A stretch of DNA of 64,000 bases from Paenibacillus woosongensis (GTDB lineage Bacteria > Bacillota > Bacilli > Paenibacillales > Paenibacillaceae): positions 1,178,001 to 1,242,000 of the forward strand of contig NZ_CP126084.1 of assembly GCF_030122845.1 (NCBI RefSeq), read 5' to 3'. The position numbers and the translations under genes were made by a program. Numbering within the stretch: the stretch's first letter is position 1; every line of letters starts with the position of its first letter. Shown one piece after another: positions 36,028-49,331 of the stretch. The notes below the pieces were generated by a model. That model made no database searches. It saw only the letters and a list, made by a program, of their open reading frames with translations, and had not been told where the DNA came from.

Positions 36028-38175
36028 ATGAGGGGTATTCTCCGATTCGGTTCTCGTACGATCTTGCTTCATATAGCTGCTGCCGTTGTTATTGGTTTGG
36101 TTGCAAGCTATGCTGTCATCTCTGCACCGGACTCCCCTAAGTTTCGAAGTGAAAAAGGCATTCTGGATTTAACGCAGGTTCATGTCAGTGAGAATCCGCT
36201 AAAGTTAAAAGGGGAGTGGGAGTTCTACTGGCAAGAGCTGCTGTCGCCTGAGGACATACAGATTCGTTCTACAAGAGATGGAAATAATGACCGCTGGATC
36301 AACATCCCGGGCTCCTGGCTAGGTTATCGGTTAGATGGTCAGCAACTGAACGGTACAGGCTTTGCAACCTTTCGGGTGGTCATAGAGCTTAGCGAGCAGG
36401 ATAGGAATGAGCGGCTTGCTCTGCGGCTGCCTACTATCTTTCATGCGTATAAATTATGGGTTAATGGCGAGCTGCTGGCAGAAGTTGGTGTGGTTGGTCA
36501 GGACAAGAGTGGCGTGACCCCGCATTTGGCAACGAAGCTGGTGTTCTTTCAGCCCGAGAATGACAGGGTGGAGCTGGTTATGCAAGTAGCCAACTTCCAT
36601 CATAAGCGAGGCGGCATCACCAAGTATATAGAGTTAGGCGGCAGTGATGTGTTAACGGTCAGGACAAATCTGAAAATCGCCGCTGAAATGTTCATCACCG
36701 CTAGCCTGCTGGTGATTGGCGTGTATCACTTGCTGTTGTTCGTCCTGCGACGCAAAGACAGGGCTACATTGTATTTTGGTCTGTTCACCATGTTGTTCGG
36801 TATCCGATCCTTGCTGGTCGGTGAACTCTTGCTCACACAATTGTGGCCAGCTTTTCCATGGGGCTTGCAGTTCAAGATCGAGTACCTGATTCTTTGCAGC
36901 AGTGGATACATCATCACGATGTACTCTGATTGCATCTTTCCAAATTCTGTGTCGCGTTGGTTTCATCTTGGCACGCGGATCGTAACCGGCGCATTCTGTA
37001 TCATTGTTGTGGTGACCCCTGCACTCATATATACAAAATTATTACTGATGATCGGTGTGATGGTTGTTTTCCATATGGTTTATCTGATGGTTGGACTGGT
37101 CCAAGCAGCTTTGCGGCGTATGGAGGGAGCGCTGATCTTTCTGCTGGTATCTGTGGTTGCTTTAGTGACGGTCATCAACGATTTTTTATATTACAACGAA
37201 TGGTCACGAATCGGCAGTACTTCACCTCTTGGTCTGTTGGTGTTTACGATCGCACAGATGATGCTGCTTTCTTCGAGATTTACGAGGGCGGCGGCGAACG
37301 AGGAGAGAATTGCACGCGAGCTGCAGGACGCTAACAACAAGCTGACCCAAATGAATATGAATTTGGAGCGGACCGTGCAGGAGCGTACACAGGCCTTATC
37401 CGCAGCTCATGATGATCTCCGCACTTCGTATGACCGGTTGCTTCACTCCGAGCAAGGGAGGAAGAAGCTCCTTGCCTATATTACGCATGATCTGCGTATG
37501 CCGCTGTCCAGCATGCTTGGTTATGTAGAAGCTGTGCAGGACAGGGTCAAGCCGGAACGCAATGAACAGTACCTGAAGTATATCCGGGATAACACGATAA
37601 GGATTAACCGCATGATCGAGGAGTTGTCCTTCTTGTCGCATTTGGAGACGGGACAAGTCTCGTACCGAATGGAGCCGGTTCATGTGATTCACTTCTTGCG
37701 TCGTTTTTTTGAACAATATGAGCTGGTTGTGCGTGACGCAGGGCTCAATTTCATACTGGATATCGGAGATGCGGAAGATCAACGATCGAACTTGCCTGTT
37801 GTCGAGATGGATGCGCAAAGACTAGAGCAGGCGTTGTTTAATCTGGTGTTGAACGCAATGAAGTTCACCCCTAGGGGGGGACTGGTGCGTATTGCGCTAG
37901 CTGTTTACGAGGTGAATTCTACCCGCTATGCGATCATTAGCGTACAAGATTCTGGCATGGGTATTCCTCCAGATCAGCTCGAGCAAATCTTCGATCGCAA
38001 TTACAGGTATGATCGACCGGGCGTGGAAAAGGGAGTAGAGGGCAGCGGGCTCGGGCTGGCGATTTGCAGGGAAATCGTACAAGCGCATGGAGGGACGGTT
38101 CGAGCGGAGAGCGACGGCAAGACGGGTTCGATATTCTATGTATCGCTTCCTTGTATTATAAATGAAGGAAGGTGA
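36028..38175 (+). CDS. 7TMR-DISM sensor histidine kinase
   Basis: 715 aa. One N-terminal helix (about 12-31), an extracellular carbohydrate-binding-like DISM domain (about 40-215, with GEWEFYWQELLSPED and WVNGELLAEVG), seven transmembrane helices (about 215-420) and a coiled coil (425-470). HisKA follows, with the H-box LLAYITHDLRMPLSSM (His about 487), then HATPase_c with NLVLNAMKFTPRGG (N box), VQDSGMGIPPDQ (G1) and GSGLGLAICREIV (G2). It should sense an extracellular small molecule and phosphorylate the response regulator encoded next. The regulator's start codon lies 8 bp after this stop. Confidence 0.93.
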   Translation: MRGILRFGSRTILLHIAAAVVIGLVASYAVISAPDSPKFRSEKGILDLTQVHVSENPLKLKGEWEFYWQELLSPEDIQIRSTRDGNNDRWINIPGSWLGYRLDGQQLNGTGFATFRVVIELSEQDRNERLALRLPTIFHAYKLWVNGELLAEVGVVGQDKSGVTPHLATKLVFFQPENDRVELVMQVANFHHKRGGITKYIELGGSDVLTVRTNLKIAAEMFITASLLVIGVYHLLLFVLRRKDRATLYFGLFTMLFGIRSLLVGELLLTQLWPAFPWGLQFKIEYLILCSSGYIITMYSDCIFPNSVSRWFHLGTRIVTGAFCIIVVVTPALIYTKLLLMIGVMVVFHMVYLMVGLVQAALRRMEGALIFLLVSVVALVTVINDFLYYNEWSRIGSTSPLGLLVFTIAQMMLLSSRFTRAAANEERIARELQDANNKLTQMNMNLERTVQERTQALSAAHDDLRTSYDRLLHSEQGRKKLLAYITHDLRMPLSSMLGYVEAVQDRVKPERNEQYLKYIRDNTIRINRMIEELSFLSHLETGQVSYRMEPVHVIHFLRRFFEQYELVVRDAGLNFILDIGDAEDQRSNLPVVEMDAQRLEQALFNLVLNAMKFTPRGGLVRIALAVYEVNSTRYAIISVQDSGMGIPPDQLEQIFDRNYRYDRPGVEKGVEGSGLGLAICREIVQAHGGTVRAESDGKTGSIFYVSLPCIINEGR

Positions 38176-38182
38176 CGGTGTG

Positions 38183-38887
38183 ATGGACACGCACAAAATA
38201 ATGATCGTCGATGATGATCCCCATATCTGCGAGATTGTTCAGGCGTATTGCGAGCGTGAGGGCTTTATATCCTCCTACAGTCATAGCGGGACAGAAGCTA
38301 TAAAACAGCTTACATCGTTTGAGCCGGATTTGATTGTACTGGATGTACTGCTGGCTAATGAAAACGGCATTGATTGGTGCAGGAACGCACGTAGCTACAC
38401 GAATGCGCCGATCGTGTTTCTGAGCAGCTGTGAGGAAGACGAGGTGAAAATCAGCGCATTATCCTATGGCGGCGACGATTATGTGACCAAGCCGTTTAGT
38501 CCAGGAGTACTCATGGCCAAGATCAAGGCGCATCTTCGCAGAGTGTCGACGGGCAGAAGGGAACAACTGCTGGAGTTGCCGGGATTGACGCTGGATTTCT
38601 ACGCACAGTCCGTCATCATGGGGAGTGAAACGATCTTTTTATCGAAAAAAGAGTTCGGTCTGCTGTCCTATTTGGCACAACATGTTAATCGTGTCGTCAG
38701 CGTCGATGCGTTGTTTCAGCTCATCTGGGGAACGGAGAGTCTGGAGGATACGAGAACGGTCGCTGTACACATCAGTAATTTACGCAGGAAAATCGAGGCT
38801 GACCCTGCCCACCCGGAGAGAATCGTTACGGTTCGGGGGGCCGGTTATATGCTGGTTGCCAGAGGTGCGTTGCAAGCACGAACTTAA
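38183..38887 (+). CDS. OmpR/PhoB family response regulator
   Basis: 234 aa from ATG 38,183, whose GAAGGAAGGTGACGG binding site overlaps the kinase stop codon. Receiver domain: IMIVDDDPHICE acidic pocket, LIVLDVLLANENG (phospho-acceptor Asp), VFLSS, and DDYVTKPF (Lys). Winged-helix domain at about 135-228 with FLSKKEFGLLSYLAQHVNR, VAVHISNLRRKIE and VTVRGAGYML. It forms an operon with the 7TMR kinase, so it is the cognate partner. Targets are unknown. Confidence 0.93.
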   Translation: MDTHKIMIVDDDPHICEIVQAYCEREGFISSYSHSGTEAIKQLTSFEPDLIVLDVLLANENGIDWCRNARSYTNAPIVFLSSCEEDEVKISALSYGGDDYVTKPFSPGVLMAKIKAHLRRVSTGRREQLLELPGLTLDFYAQSVIMGSETIFLSKKEFGLLSYLAQHVNRVVSVDALFQLIWGTESLEDTRTVAVHISNLRRKIEADPAHPERIVTVRGAGYMLVARGALQART

Positions 38888-38923
38888 AGTTTCCTTTAGG
38901 TTTCATAAATGGGCTAATCCACC

Positions 38924-39238
38924 ATGAATGGCTACAAGGACGGTACGTTCAAGCCGGATCAAACGATTACACGTGAAGAAATGGTTGTCATGCTGTCCCG
39001 CATTGTAAACCTTAACGACTTGGCGAATGACACAACAAAAGGCAATTTCAATGATCTGAATGGTTCTTATGCAGCTAGCGAGATCAAAGTAGCAGCGCAA
39101 GCAGGTATCGTTAGCGGTAAAGGGGATGGAAGATTCGATCCCAAGGGCAATGCCACACGTGCAGAAGCGTTGCAGATCATCTTGAATGTGCTGGAGCTTA
39201 ACCCACAGTTGAAGAAGTTGTTGGATTCACTTAGCTAG
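38924..39238 (+). pseudogene. SLH-domain fragment, 5'-truncated
   Basis: 104 codons covering most of one SLH domain (GYKDGTFKPDQTITREEM) and a complete next one (AGIVSGKGDGRFDPKGNATR), ending in LKKLLDSLS. An in-frame TAA lies three codons before the ATG, no binding site is present, and no signal peptide or first domain exists. It is probably the wall-anchoring end of a lost surface protein. It begins 36 bp after the response regulator. Confidence 0.65.
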
Positions 39239-39245
39239 TATCTGG

Positions 39246-39275
39246 AAGGACGCCCGATCGGAGCGTCCTTCATTT
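39246..39275 (+). terminator. Terminator after SLH fragment
   Basis: AAGGACGC/GCGTCCTT hairpin with a 9-nt loop and a short T-rich tail. Confidence 0.7.
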
Positions 39276-39393
39276 CGTTGGAAACGTCATGCACTTGCAT
39301 GTAGTGAATTTAATCATCGTGACATTGATAATAATTATGAACAACAAGCAATGCAATATTATAGAGCATATCGAAGGATCCAGATGTTATAGA

Positions 39394-39447
39394 GCCGAAT
39401 GATGTTCAGAGATATTCCTGAACGTCACTCGGCCTTTTCTATTTTTT
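39394..39447 (+). terminator. Strong terminator upstream of the LuxR-type giant regulator
   Basis: A 16-bp imperfect stem starting GCCGAATGATGTTCAG and closing CTGAACGTCACTCGGC, then a T-rich run. It insulates the next gene. Confidence 0.8.
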
Positions 39448-39522
39448 CCATCCGTTTCACTGCTTGACTAATCGCTTCGTATCATGAAGTATAAGAATTA
39501 AATAAAAATTTTAGGTGTTCTT

Positions 39523-42500
39523 ATGATGAATGACAATCGACAGAAATTAAAAAATTACATAGCGGATTCTCCTATGGAACTAGCGGAGTTTATACAACTC
39601 TCGATCCTGGTAACGGAGATGGTTTGTAGTGCACATCATCAGACTGCAATGATTGGGAACTTGAACCCTTCGAATATCAGCATCCAATGTGAGCCTAAGG
39701 AAGCTATTCTGGGTGAAAGCATAGAATGGGATGCAGCCTATCGTGCTCCAGAGCAGACGGGGCGGATCAATCGTGTGCCAGATCAGCGAAGTGATCTTTA
39801 TGCTTTGGGGGTCATTTTCTATGAGATGTTGACGGGACAAATGCCGTTTCGACCTGAACATCACGAGGATTGGGACGATGTACATATTTATAAGGTGCCG
39901 CAGCCGCTGTCCGAGATTCGGCAGGAATGGGATGGACCTTTACAATCGATCATTCTGAAGCTGCTGGCTAAGTCACCTGAAGAACGCTACCAGAGCGCTT
40001 ACGGAATGCTCGACGATCTTAAGCAATGCGAGAGCATGCTGGAGAGCAGCGGAATGCTAGTTCCTTTTGAGCTAGGCTCAATGGACAAGCTCCGTTCGTT
40101 TCGTCTATCAGATGCTTTGTACGGTCGCAGCTTTGCTATGAAGCAGTTGGAAGATGGGCTGGAACAGGCACTACAGGGCTTGCAAGTGTTTCGCTGGGTG
40201 ACGGGTGATGAGGGAAGCGGCAAGACCACTCTAATTCACAGGTTTCAGCAGGATATTGCGTACAGAGGCGGAAGGTTCGTTACAGGGAGCATCGAATATG
40301 ATCGACAGAAATATGCCGAGCCGTATGAGCCCCTTCTGCAAGCCTTGCGGGAATGGATTCATCAGTTGTGGAGCGATCCGCAAGAGGTAATAGAGAGTTT
40401 AAAGGATAGGCTGTATACCGAATGCGGTCGCGACTCAAGGGTGCTTGTCTCGTTACTGCCTGAGATTAAGCCGTTAATTGGAGAAAAGTCGGATGAGAAA
40501 TCGACCTCGGAAGCAGTTGATCAGAATCAATGTGAGGAGCTGCTGCTCGCCGTGATTCGTTGCTTTGCTGAAGGTAAATCTCCATTCGTTCTGTTTATGG
40601 ATAACCTGCAATGGGTGGATGAAGGAACGGGTTCTGTCATTCGCAAGCTTACGCTGGAGGAAACGATAACGATTCCTGGGCTCGTCTTGATCGGGGCTTG
40701 GCGCACGGAGCTGAATCGTGATTTGGATGAAGAGAGTCGGAGGCCCGAAATTAAGCTTGCTTGGTTATCAGAGAGATTGCGTGTTCATCCTGCCGAACAA
40801 ATTGCGCTTTCCCACCTGCAATATGAAGACATTAGGCAATATTTATCCGATGTGATGGTTGAAGACTCGGCTCGAATCCGATTGCTGGCACGATTTGTGT
40901 ATGATCATACTGGAGGTTATCCTGGGGCCATACGACAATTGCTGGAAGGCTGGTTAAGAGAGCAGAAGCTCAGCTTCGACGAGCAGCGGCGCCAATGGAC
41001 ATGGGATACTGAGATTATAGGAACCATGAGCAGTCTGGAGCCTAATCTTTCATTGATGGAGGCGAGCTTTGCCAATCTCTCCGATGAAACGAAGATGCTG
41101 TTGTCCATGGCTGCTGTTATTGGACCGGGGTTTCGTTTATCGCTCCTGTCGGAAGCGTGTGACTATTCGCCACAAGAAACATTTCGCTTGCTGCAGGAAG
41201 CAGAGGCAGCAGGAATTGTATGCCGTGAGGATGATACGGAGCCTAGATATAAAGATGATAGGTTGCTTTATCTGTTCCTGGATGATCATATGCGTCAGAT
41301 GGCGTATGTATTTGATGAGCAACAGAACGCGCTTAGGCATCTGAAGATTGGGAGGCTGCTGCTGCGGCACCGTCAGCTCGAATGGAATGACGAGACTCTG
41401 TTAGCTCCGACCGATCATCTGAATCTTGGTGCTGCCTATATGGAAGCGGAGGAGATGGCGCAGCTTCCTGAGTATAATCTTCATGCAGCGCGGAATGCTC
41501 TCGACAGCGGGAAATATGCCATGGGGAAACGATATGCCGAAGCGGGGCTGAAGCTTGTAAGTGGAGACCCGGAAAGTGATTCAAGTTCGCTTTATGTTCA
41601 GTTGAAGCTGGCATTGGCTTGGAATGAATATATGAGCAGCAATATTGAACAGGCGAGAGAGCTATTACTGGAGTTGACGAAGCATGATCGGGAAATGACT
41701 CTGGCAGAACGTTCACAGATCTGGACGCCCTTGATTCAGATGCATACCTTTGTTGAGGACGAGATTGCGATCAAGTATGGGAGGGAGGCATTGGCAGCTT
41801 ATGGATGGAACTTGCGTACTAAAGCATCTAATGTGTCAATTCTTAAGGAAGTAGCGCATACCCAACTGCTCTTGTCTAGAGTACATAATAAGCTTCATCA
41901 ATTACCTGTTAATCACGAAGAAGATTATAAGACGTTATGCTGGTTCATTCAAATGGTTTCTTTACCGCTGCTCATGTACAATGCAAAGGCTTTAATCGAT
42001 CTGTTGGCCAGATTTATTCGCTATGGGATCAAGATGGGAATCAATGAGAACCTGGCCTATATTATCATGACGTATGAAATTCTGATACAGAGAGCGCTTC
42101 CGCACTATACCCGAGCTATTCCAATTCCCAGCTTGAGCGCTGCAACCAACCAAGATTTTTTTCGTACGTGGTCGAATCATCGCTTCGATTATATTATTGC
42201 GTTATCTATTCAATTGGATTCTCCTGCAGAGGCATCAGCTTATCTGAACAAGGCGATGCGTCGCGGGGTGAAGTTGGGGGATAAGGACTTTGCTAATCTG
42301 GCTGTGATCACATGTCTTATTACGCATCATGGAAGCTTGTTTGTTTTATCTGATTTGTTGGATTACTTTGAGGATCATCAACGGTTGAACGCAAATGATA
42401 AGACGCTGGAAATCGTACAGATTGCAAGAAGCTATGTAGCAGCTCTGCAAGATGAGACTTTGCAGAGCAGCTTCGTCGCTATCCCGGAGTCGTTAGATGC

Positions 42501-43893
42501 TTCAGAACACGATAGTGAGGATAATTACAGCTATGTCTGCAAGCTGGAAGCCGCTTATTTATCCGGCTATTACAGGGAAGCTATGTACTGGGCTGGGCGA
42601 GCAAAGGAGAATGAGTTTGCGTCCGATTGGGTGCGAATCCGTAAACAGCGCTTGTATGAAACGTTGACGCTGGCTGCATTATACCCTGAAGTGAATGACC
42701 ATGAACGTAAGCGCATTCGACGAGCAATCCGCACACAACTAGGAAAAATGCAAAGATGGAAGGGAGTTCTTGGATCAGACACCTCTGCACATCTGCTTTT
42801 GAAAGCGGAATGGGAACGAATCAAAGGGAATCAGTTGGATGTGCTGCAGAAGTATTCAGCTGCGGTTAATCGAGCGAGAGCAGAGCAGTATGCTTTAATG
42901 GAAGGCATTGCTTGTGAACGGCTGGCTGTGTATTATCATACGATCGTAAAGAGCCGTGCAGGAGCGACAATCGCCATGATGGATGCATGTACCGCTTATT
43001 CTGTATGGGGCCTCACCTCCAAGGTGACGCAGATCCGAGATGACTATGATGATCTGTTAAATGATGCATTGAAGCCAAGAGAAGATCAGATCTTGGAGAT
43101 CGAAAATAAGGATACAGATGTAGAAATGCTGGAGCATCACGCATCTGAAGAGCGCAGAAATTTGATAACTGGAGACGAACTTATGCAGCAGATTGTCACG
43201 TTGTCTTCCAAGCTGAATAAGGACAAGTGGCAGGAGGGCTTCCTTGAGGCAGCACTTCGGCAAGCGGGCGCGGATCACGGATACGTACTGAGCTGCCGAG
43301 ACGACTGCTATCAGATCGAAGCCAAGTCAGAACAAGCGCCGATCCAGGAGATTTCCCACGCATATTCGGAAAGCATCTTGCGACATGTGCTAATGACCAA
43401 TGAACCGGTTGTGCTGCAAGATGCACTCCAAAGTTACTATGTGAAGGACTCTTATATACAGAGCGAGCGCCCGAAATCGATCCTCTGCATGCCGATTAGG
43501 GTTCCGAAGAAGCGGTCGCCTCTGTTGCTGTATTTGGAAAATCGGCATGTGTCGTGTGTGTTTACGGATCGTGATTTGCATGTACTGGAGCTTATCGCCA
43601 CACGAATGATCTATTCGAGTCTGCTGCAGGAGGAGACGGCAGCTGCAGAAGACCGTGCTCCATCTGTTCCAGAACTGGCGAATCAGAATTTGATTGAACC
43701 GTTAACAAACAGGGAATTTGAAGTATTAACTGCTGTTGCAGAGGGATTATCCAACAAGGATATTGCGGAACGATTAGGCATATCGGAAACGACGGTCAAG
43801 ACGCATACCTCTAATATCTTTGGAAAGCTTGGTGTGAAGCGGCGGGGACAAGCCGTTGTGCGAGCGAAAGAATTAAATATTATTAAAAATTAA
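39523..43893 (+). CDS. Pseudokinase-AAA-TPR-GAF-LuxR multidomain regulator
   Basis: 1456 aa. Residues 1-175 resemble the C-lobe of a Ser/Thr kinase (APEQTGR, DLYALGVIFYEMLTG, LLAKSPEERY). The N-lobe is absent, the catalytic loop reads GNLNPSNISI (Asp replaced by Asn) and DFG is missing, so it cannot phosphorylate. An AAA_16/STAND-type ATPase follows (about 205-510; Walker A GDEGSGKTT, Walker B VLFMDNLQWVD), then helical TPR-like repeats (about 600-1180), a GAF-like domain (about 1215-1365) and a LuxR helix-turn-helix (LTNREFEVLTAVAEGLSNKD, about 1390-1456). This is probably a signal-integrating transcription activator. The adjacent NHL gene is a candidate target. Confidence 0.88.
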   Translation: MMNDNRQKLKNYIADSPMELAEFIQLSILVTEMVCSAHHQTAMIGNLNPSNISIQCEPKEAILGESIEWDAAYRAPEQTGRINRVPDQRSDLYALGVIFYEMLTGQMPFRPEHHEDWDDVHIYKVPQPLSEIRQEWDGPLQSIILKLLAKSPEERYQSAYGMLDDLKQCESMLESSGMLVPFELGSMDKLRSFRLSDALYGRSFAMKQLEDGLEQALQGLQVFRWVTGDEGSGKTTLIHRFQQDIAYRGGRFVTGSIEYDRQKYAEPYEPLLQALREWIHQLWSDPQEVIESLKDRLYTECGRDSRVLVSLLPEIKPLIGEKSDEKSTSEAVDQNQCEELLLAVIRCFAEGKSPFVLFMDNLQWVDEGTGSVIRKLTLEETITIPGLVLIGAWRTELNRDLDEESRRPEIKLAWLSERLRVHPAEQIALSHLQYEDIRQYLSDVMVEDSARIRLLARFVYDHTGGYPGAIRQLLEGWLREQKLSFDEQRRQWTWDTEIIGTMSSLEPNLSLMEASFANLSDETKMLLSMAAVIGPGFRLSLLSEACDYSPQETFRLLQEAEAAGIVCREDDTEPRYKDDRLLYLFLDDHMRQMAYVFDEQQNALRHLKIGRLLLRHRQLEWNDETLLAPTDHLNLGAAYMEAEEMAQLPEYNLHAARNALDSGKYAMGKRYAEAGLKLVSGDPESDSSSLYVQLKLALAWNEYMSSNIEQARELLLELTKHDREMTLAERSQIWTPLIQMHTFVEDEIAIKYGREALAAYGWNLRTKASNVSILKEVAHTQLLLSRVHNKLHQLPVNHEEDYKTLCWFIQMVSLPLLMYNAKALIDLLARFIRYGIKMGINENLAYIIMTYEILIQRALPHYTRAIPIPSLSAATNQDFFRTWSNHRFDYIIALSIQLDSPAEASAYLNKAMRRGVKLGDKDFANLAVITCLITHHGSLFVLSDLLDYFEDHQRLNANDKTLEIVQIARSYVAALQDETLQSSFVAIPESLDASEHDSEDNYSYVCKLEAAYLSGYYREAMYWAGRAKENEFASDWVRIRKQRLYETLTLAALYPEVNDHERKRIRRAIRTQLGKMQRWKGVLGSDTSAHLLLKAEWERIKGNQLDVLQKYSAAVNRARAEQYALMEGIACERLAVYYHTIVKSRAGATIAMMDACTAYSVWGLTSKVTQIRDDYDDLLNDALKPREDQILEIENKDTDVEMLEHHASEERRNLITGDELMQQIVTLSSKLNKDKWQEGFLEAALRQAGADHGYVLSCRDDCYQIEAKSEQAPIQEISHAYSESILRHVLMTNEPVVLQDALQSYYVKDSYIQSERPKSILCMPIRVPKKRSPLLLYLENRHVSCVFTDRDLHVLELIATRMIYSSLLQEETAAAEDRAPSVPELANQNLIEPLTNREFEVLTAVAEGLSNKDIAERLGISETTVKTHTSNIFGKLGVKRRGQAVVRAKELNIIKN

Positions 43894-44073
43894 GGATAGT
43901 TTTTTGCACTCTACTACTTTCGTAGGATACGTTCCCTTATCATTCGATCTATGCTGTCATTTAGGCTCGAAAGATAGGGGGGTTCCTCGAAGAGTAGTTT
44001 TTTTGTGATGTGTGCATTCATTGTATACGATAATAATCACATTGAAAAATTTAGGGACAGAAGGTGGGACAAT

Positions 44074-47550
<3,477 letters not shown>

Positions 47551-47590
47551 GCTCTAGGAGTGTCGATCACCGTCGGCGAAGAAATGAAAA

Positions 47591-47625
47591 CGGAGAGCCA
47601 GCTAGACTTGGGCTCTCCGCTTTCT
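47591..47625 (+). terminator. Terminator of the NHL/FecR-like gene
   Basis: CGGAGAGCC/GGCTCTCCG stem with an 11-nt loop and a T-rich tail. Confidence 0.85.
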
Positions 47626-47765
47626 ATTGTCACAGGCTATCTATAAATTATTGCAAAGCCTATTGATGACAACGCTGTACAATAGAAAGCTCTTCTAGCG
47701 AAGGGTTTTTATATCGTCTATACTGATAAGATCAATTTACTTCTTAGGGAGTTGTCTAACGAACC

Positions 47766-48935
47766 ATGAATAAGAAAGAAATCGCGCATATACGCAAGCA
47801 ATTTAAGCTGGATCACGATTTGCTGAACATTTACGACATTCTCAACGTGTATATTATGAAGGAAAGCAACGAAATCTATCATTGGGAGCGGCAGGCGTTT
47901 GCCTTACTGGACAGAGAGAAGCAAGAGTTGTATATGGGTAATTTCAAGAAACTGCTGACGGGTGAATTGGATCAAAAGTTGTTCGAGTTGAAGTTTCAGG
48001 AGGAAGAAGTGGAGGAGCCGACGCGGGTGCTGCTTCACCAGGCTTTGGTGACTGGTGATCCGGAGGAATGGCAGGACCTGCTGCTGCTGCTGGTGGACAA
48101 AATGCTAGTGGATGTCAAATATGAACGGGATACGGTGGTCACGTTCGTTCGCGGACAATACTATCAGCCGACCAAGGGCAGAAATGAAGAGACCGAGGAG
48201 AGCGAGAAAAATGAAGTGTTCGCGCATCCGTTCATTCTGTGCAGCGTGAATTCCACGGAGCAGCAACGGAAAACTCTTTTGTTTGATTATGTAGAAAGAG
48301 AATTTAAATACAACGTCAATGTAGACCCGATCATCAAGCTCAGTTCGCCGGAGCAAGGGTTCTTCTATCCCAGTGTGACGGACAATTATTCCGATGTAAA
48401 CCGTATTCTGTATTGTACGGGGAAAGCGAATGAACCGAGTTCGCATTTCATCGAACAGGTCTTGAATGCCGAAAGATCCGTGACGGCACGGGAAGAGAGA
48501 GCCATCTTCGAAGATATCGTGAAGGAAGTGGCGGGTGAACAACTGGACGCGACTACCCTTGCAAATGTGTATGAGGAAATTCATCGAGTGATTGAAACCA
48601 ACGAGGAGGAGGAAGAGCCTCCGAGGCTGGATTATAAAGATGTGGAGCAAGTGCTAACGGTAAGTGGTGTAGAGAACGTGACGACTGAAAAAGTGGAACG
48701 GGCGTTTGAAACGATCGTCGATGATAGGAACTACGAACTGAAGGCGAGCAGCGTTATGCCGAAGTTTACGTCAAAGTCGATTAAGATCGATACGAAGGTT
48801 GCCACAATTTCGGTTAGCCCACAGGATTTAAAGTATGTGAAGCAGGTAAATTATCAAGGAAGACGATGTATCCTGATTGAGGTTGACGAAGATGCCGTCA
48901 TCGAAGGATTTACGCTCAGTACAGAGACGATATAA
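47766..48935 (+). CDS. DUF4317 family protein
   Basis: 389 aa. It begins NKKEIAHIRKQFKLDHDLLN and contains IYHWERQAFALLDREKQELY and FVRGQYYQPTKG, all hallmarks of DUF4317, a cytoplasmic family of Firmicutes with no established function. The second half is acidic with a small domain ending QGRRCILIEVDEDAVIEGF. The length is typical. Single gene with its own terminator. Confidence 0.9.
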   Translation: MNKKEIAHIRKQFKLDHDLLNIYDILNVYIMKESNEIYHWERQAFALLDREKQELYMGNFKKLLTGELDQKLFELKFQEEEVEEPTRVLLHQALVTGDPEEWQDLLLLLVDKMLVDVKYERDTVVTFVRGQYYQPTKGRNEETEESEKNEVFAHPFILCSVNSTEQQRKTLLFDYVEREFKYNVNVDPIIKLSSPEQGFFYPSVTDNYSDVNRILYCTGKANEPSSHFIEQVLNAERSVTAREERAIFEDIVKEVAGEQLDATTLANVYEEIHRVIETNEEEEEPPRLDYKDVEQVLTVSGVENVTTEKVERAFETIVDDRNYELKASSVMPKFTSKSIKIDTKVATISVSPQDLKYVKQVNYQGRRCILIEVDEDAVIEGFTLSTETI

Positions 48936-49030
48936 AATCGTTTGCCAGATTGCAGGCGCAGGAATGAACAAATGACAAATATATTCAAACTCTAAATATA
49001 GAATTAGCGAAAAAGGTCATGAACGTCTAG

Positions 49031-49066
49031 GCTCTCCTATTGACAGTAGGAGGGCTTTTCTTTTTG
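49031..49066 (+). terminator. Terminator of the DUF4317 gene
   Basis: GCTCTCCTA/TAGGAGGGC stem (one G-T wobble) followed by TTTTCTTTTT. Confidence 0.85.
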
Positions 49067-49175
49067 TGGCGGTAAAATTTTCATGCAACCCGTTAGAATC
49101 TCGGTTACTAGACAGTTTCTATATATTTAAAATATGTAAAAAAAGTAAGGATAAACCTTTAATTTCATGGTAGTT

Positions 49176-49199
49176 ATGTATACGCTTACATTCTATAAT
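49176..49199 (+). promoter_or_regulatory. cre-like (CcpA) site and -10 box upstream of xylanase
   Basis: ATGTATACGCTTACA at 49,176-49,190 agrees with the cre consensus WTGNAARCGNWWWCA at 14 of 15 positions. A perfect TATAAT at 49,194-49,199 follows directly. CcpA bound there would cover the promoter, so glucose repression of the xylanase is predicted. The 5' leader is about 130 nt. Confidence 0.65.
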
Positions 49200-49331
49200 T
49201 TACTAAGTTGGGAGGTGATAGTAAGAAGTTTAGCAGAATTGGGGACACAGACAAGTGATGTTCGGCAAGGAGAAACAACGGACAAGTAGTGTGTAGGTAA
49301 GTAGTGACAAAAAATATTTTGGGAGGTAGGT

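Noticed and set aside
41069..41716. Overlapping ORFs on both strands within the LuxR-type giant gene
   Set aside because: The 1456-codon + frame is continuous with recognised domains on both sides, so these are shadows.
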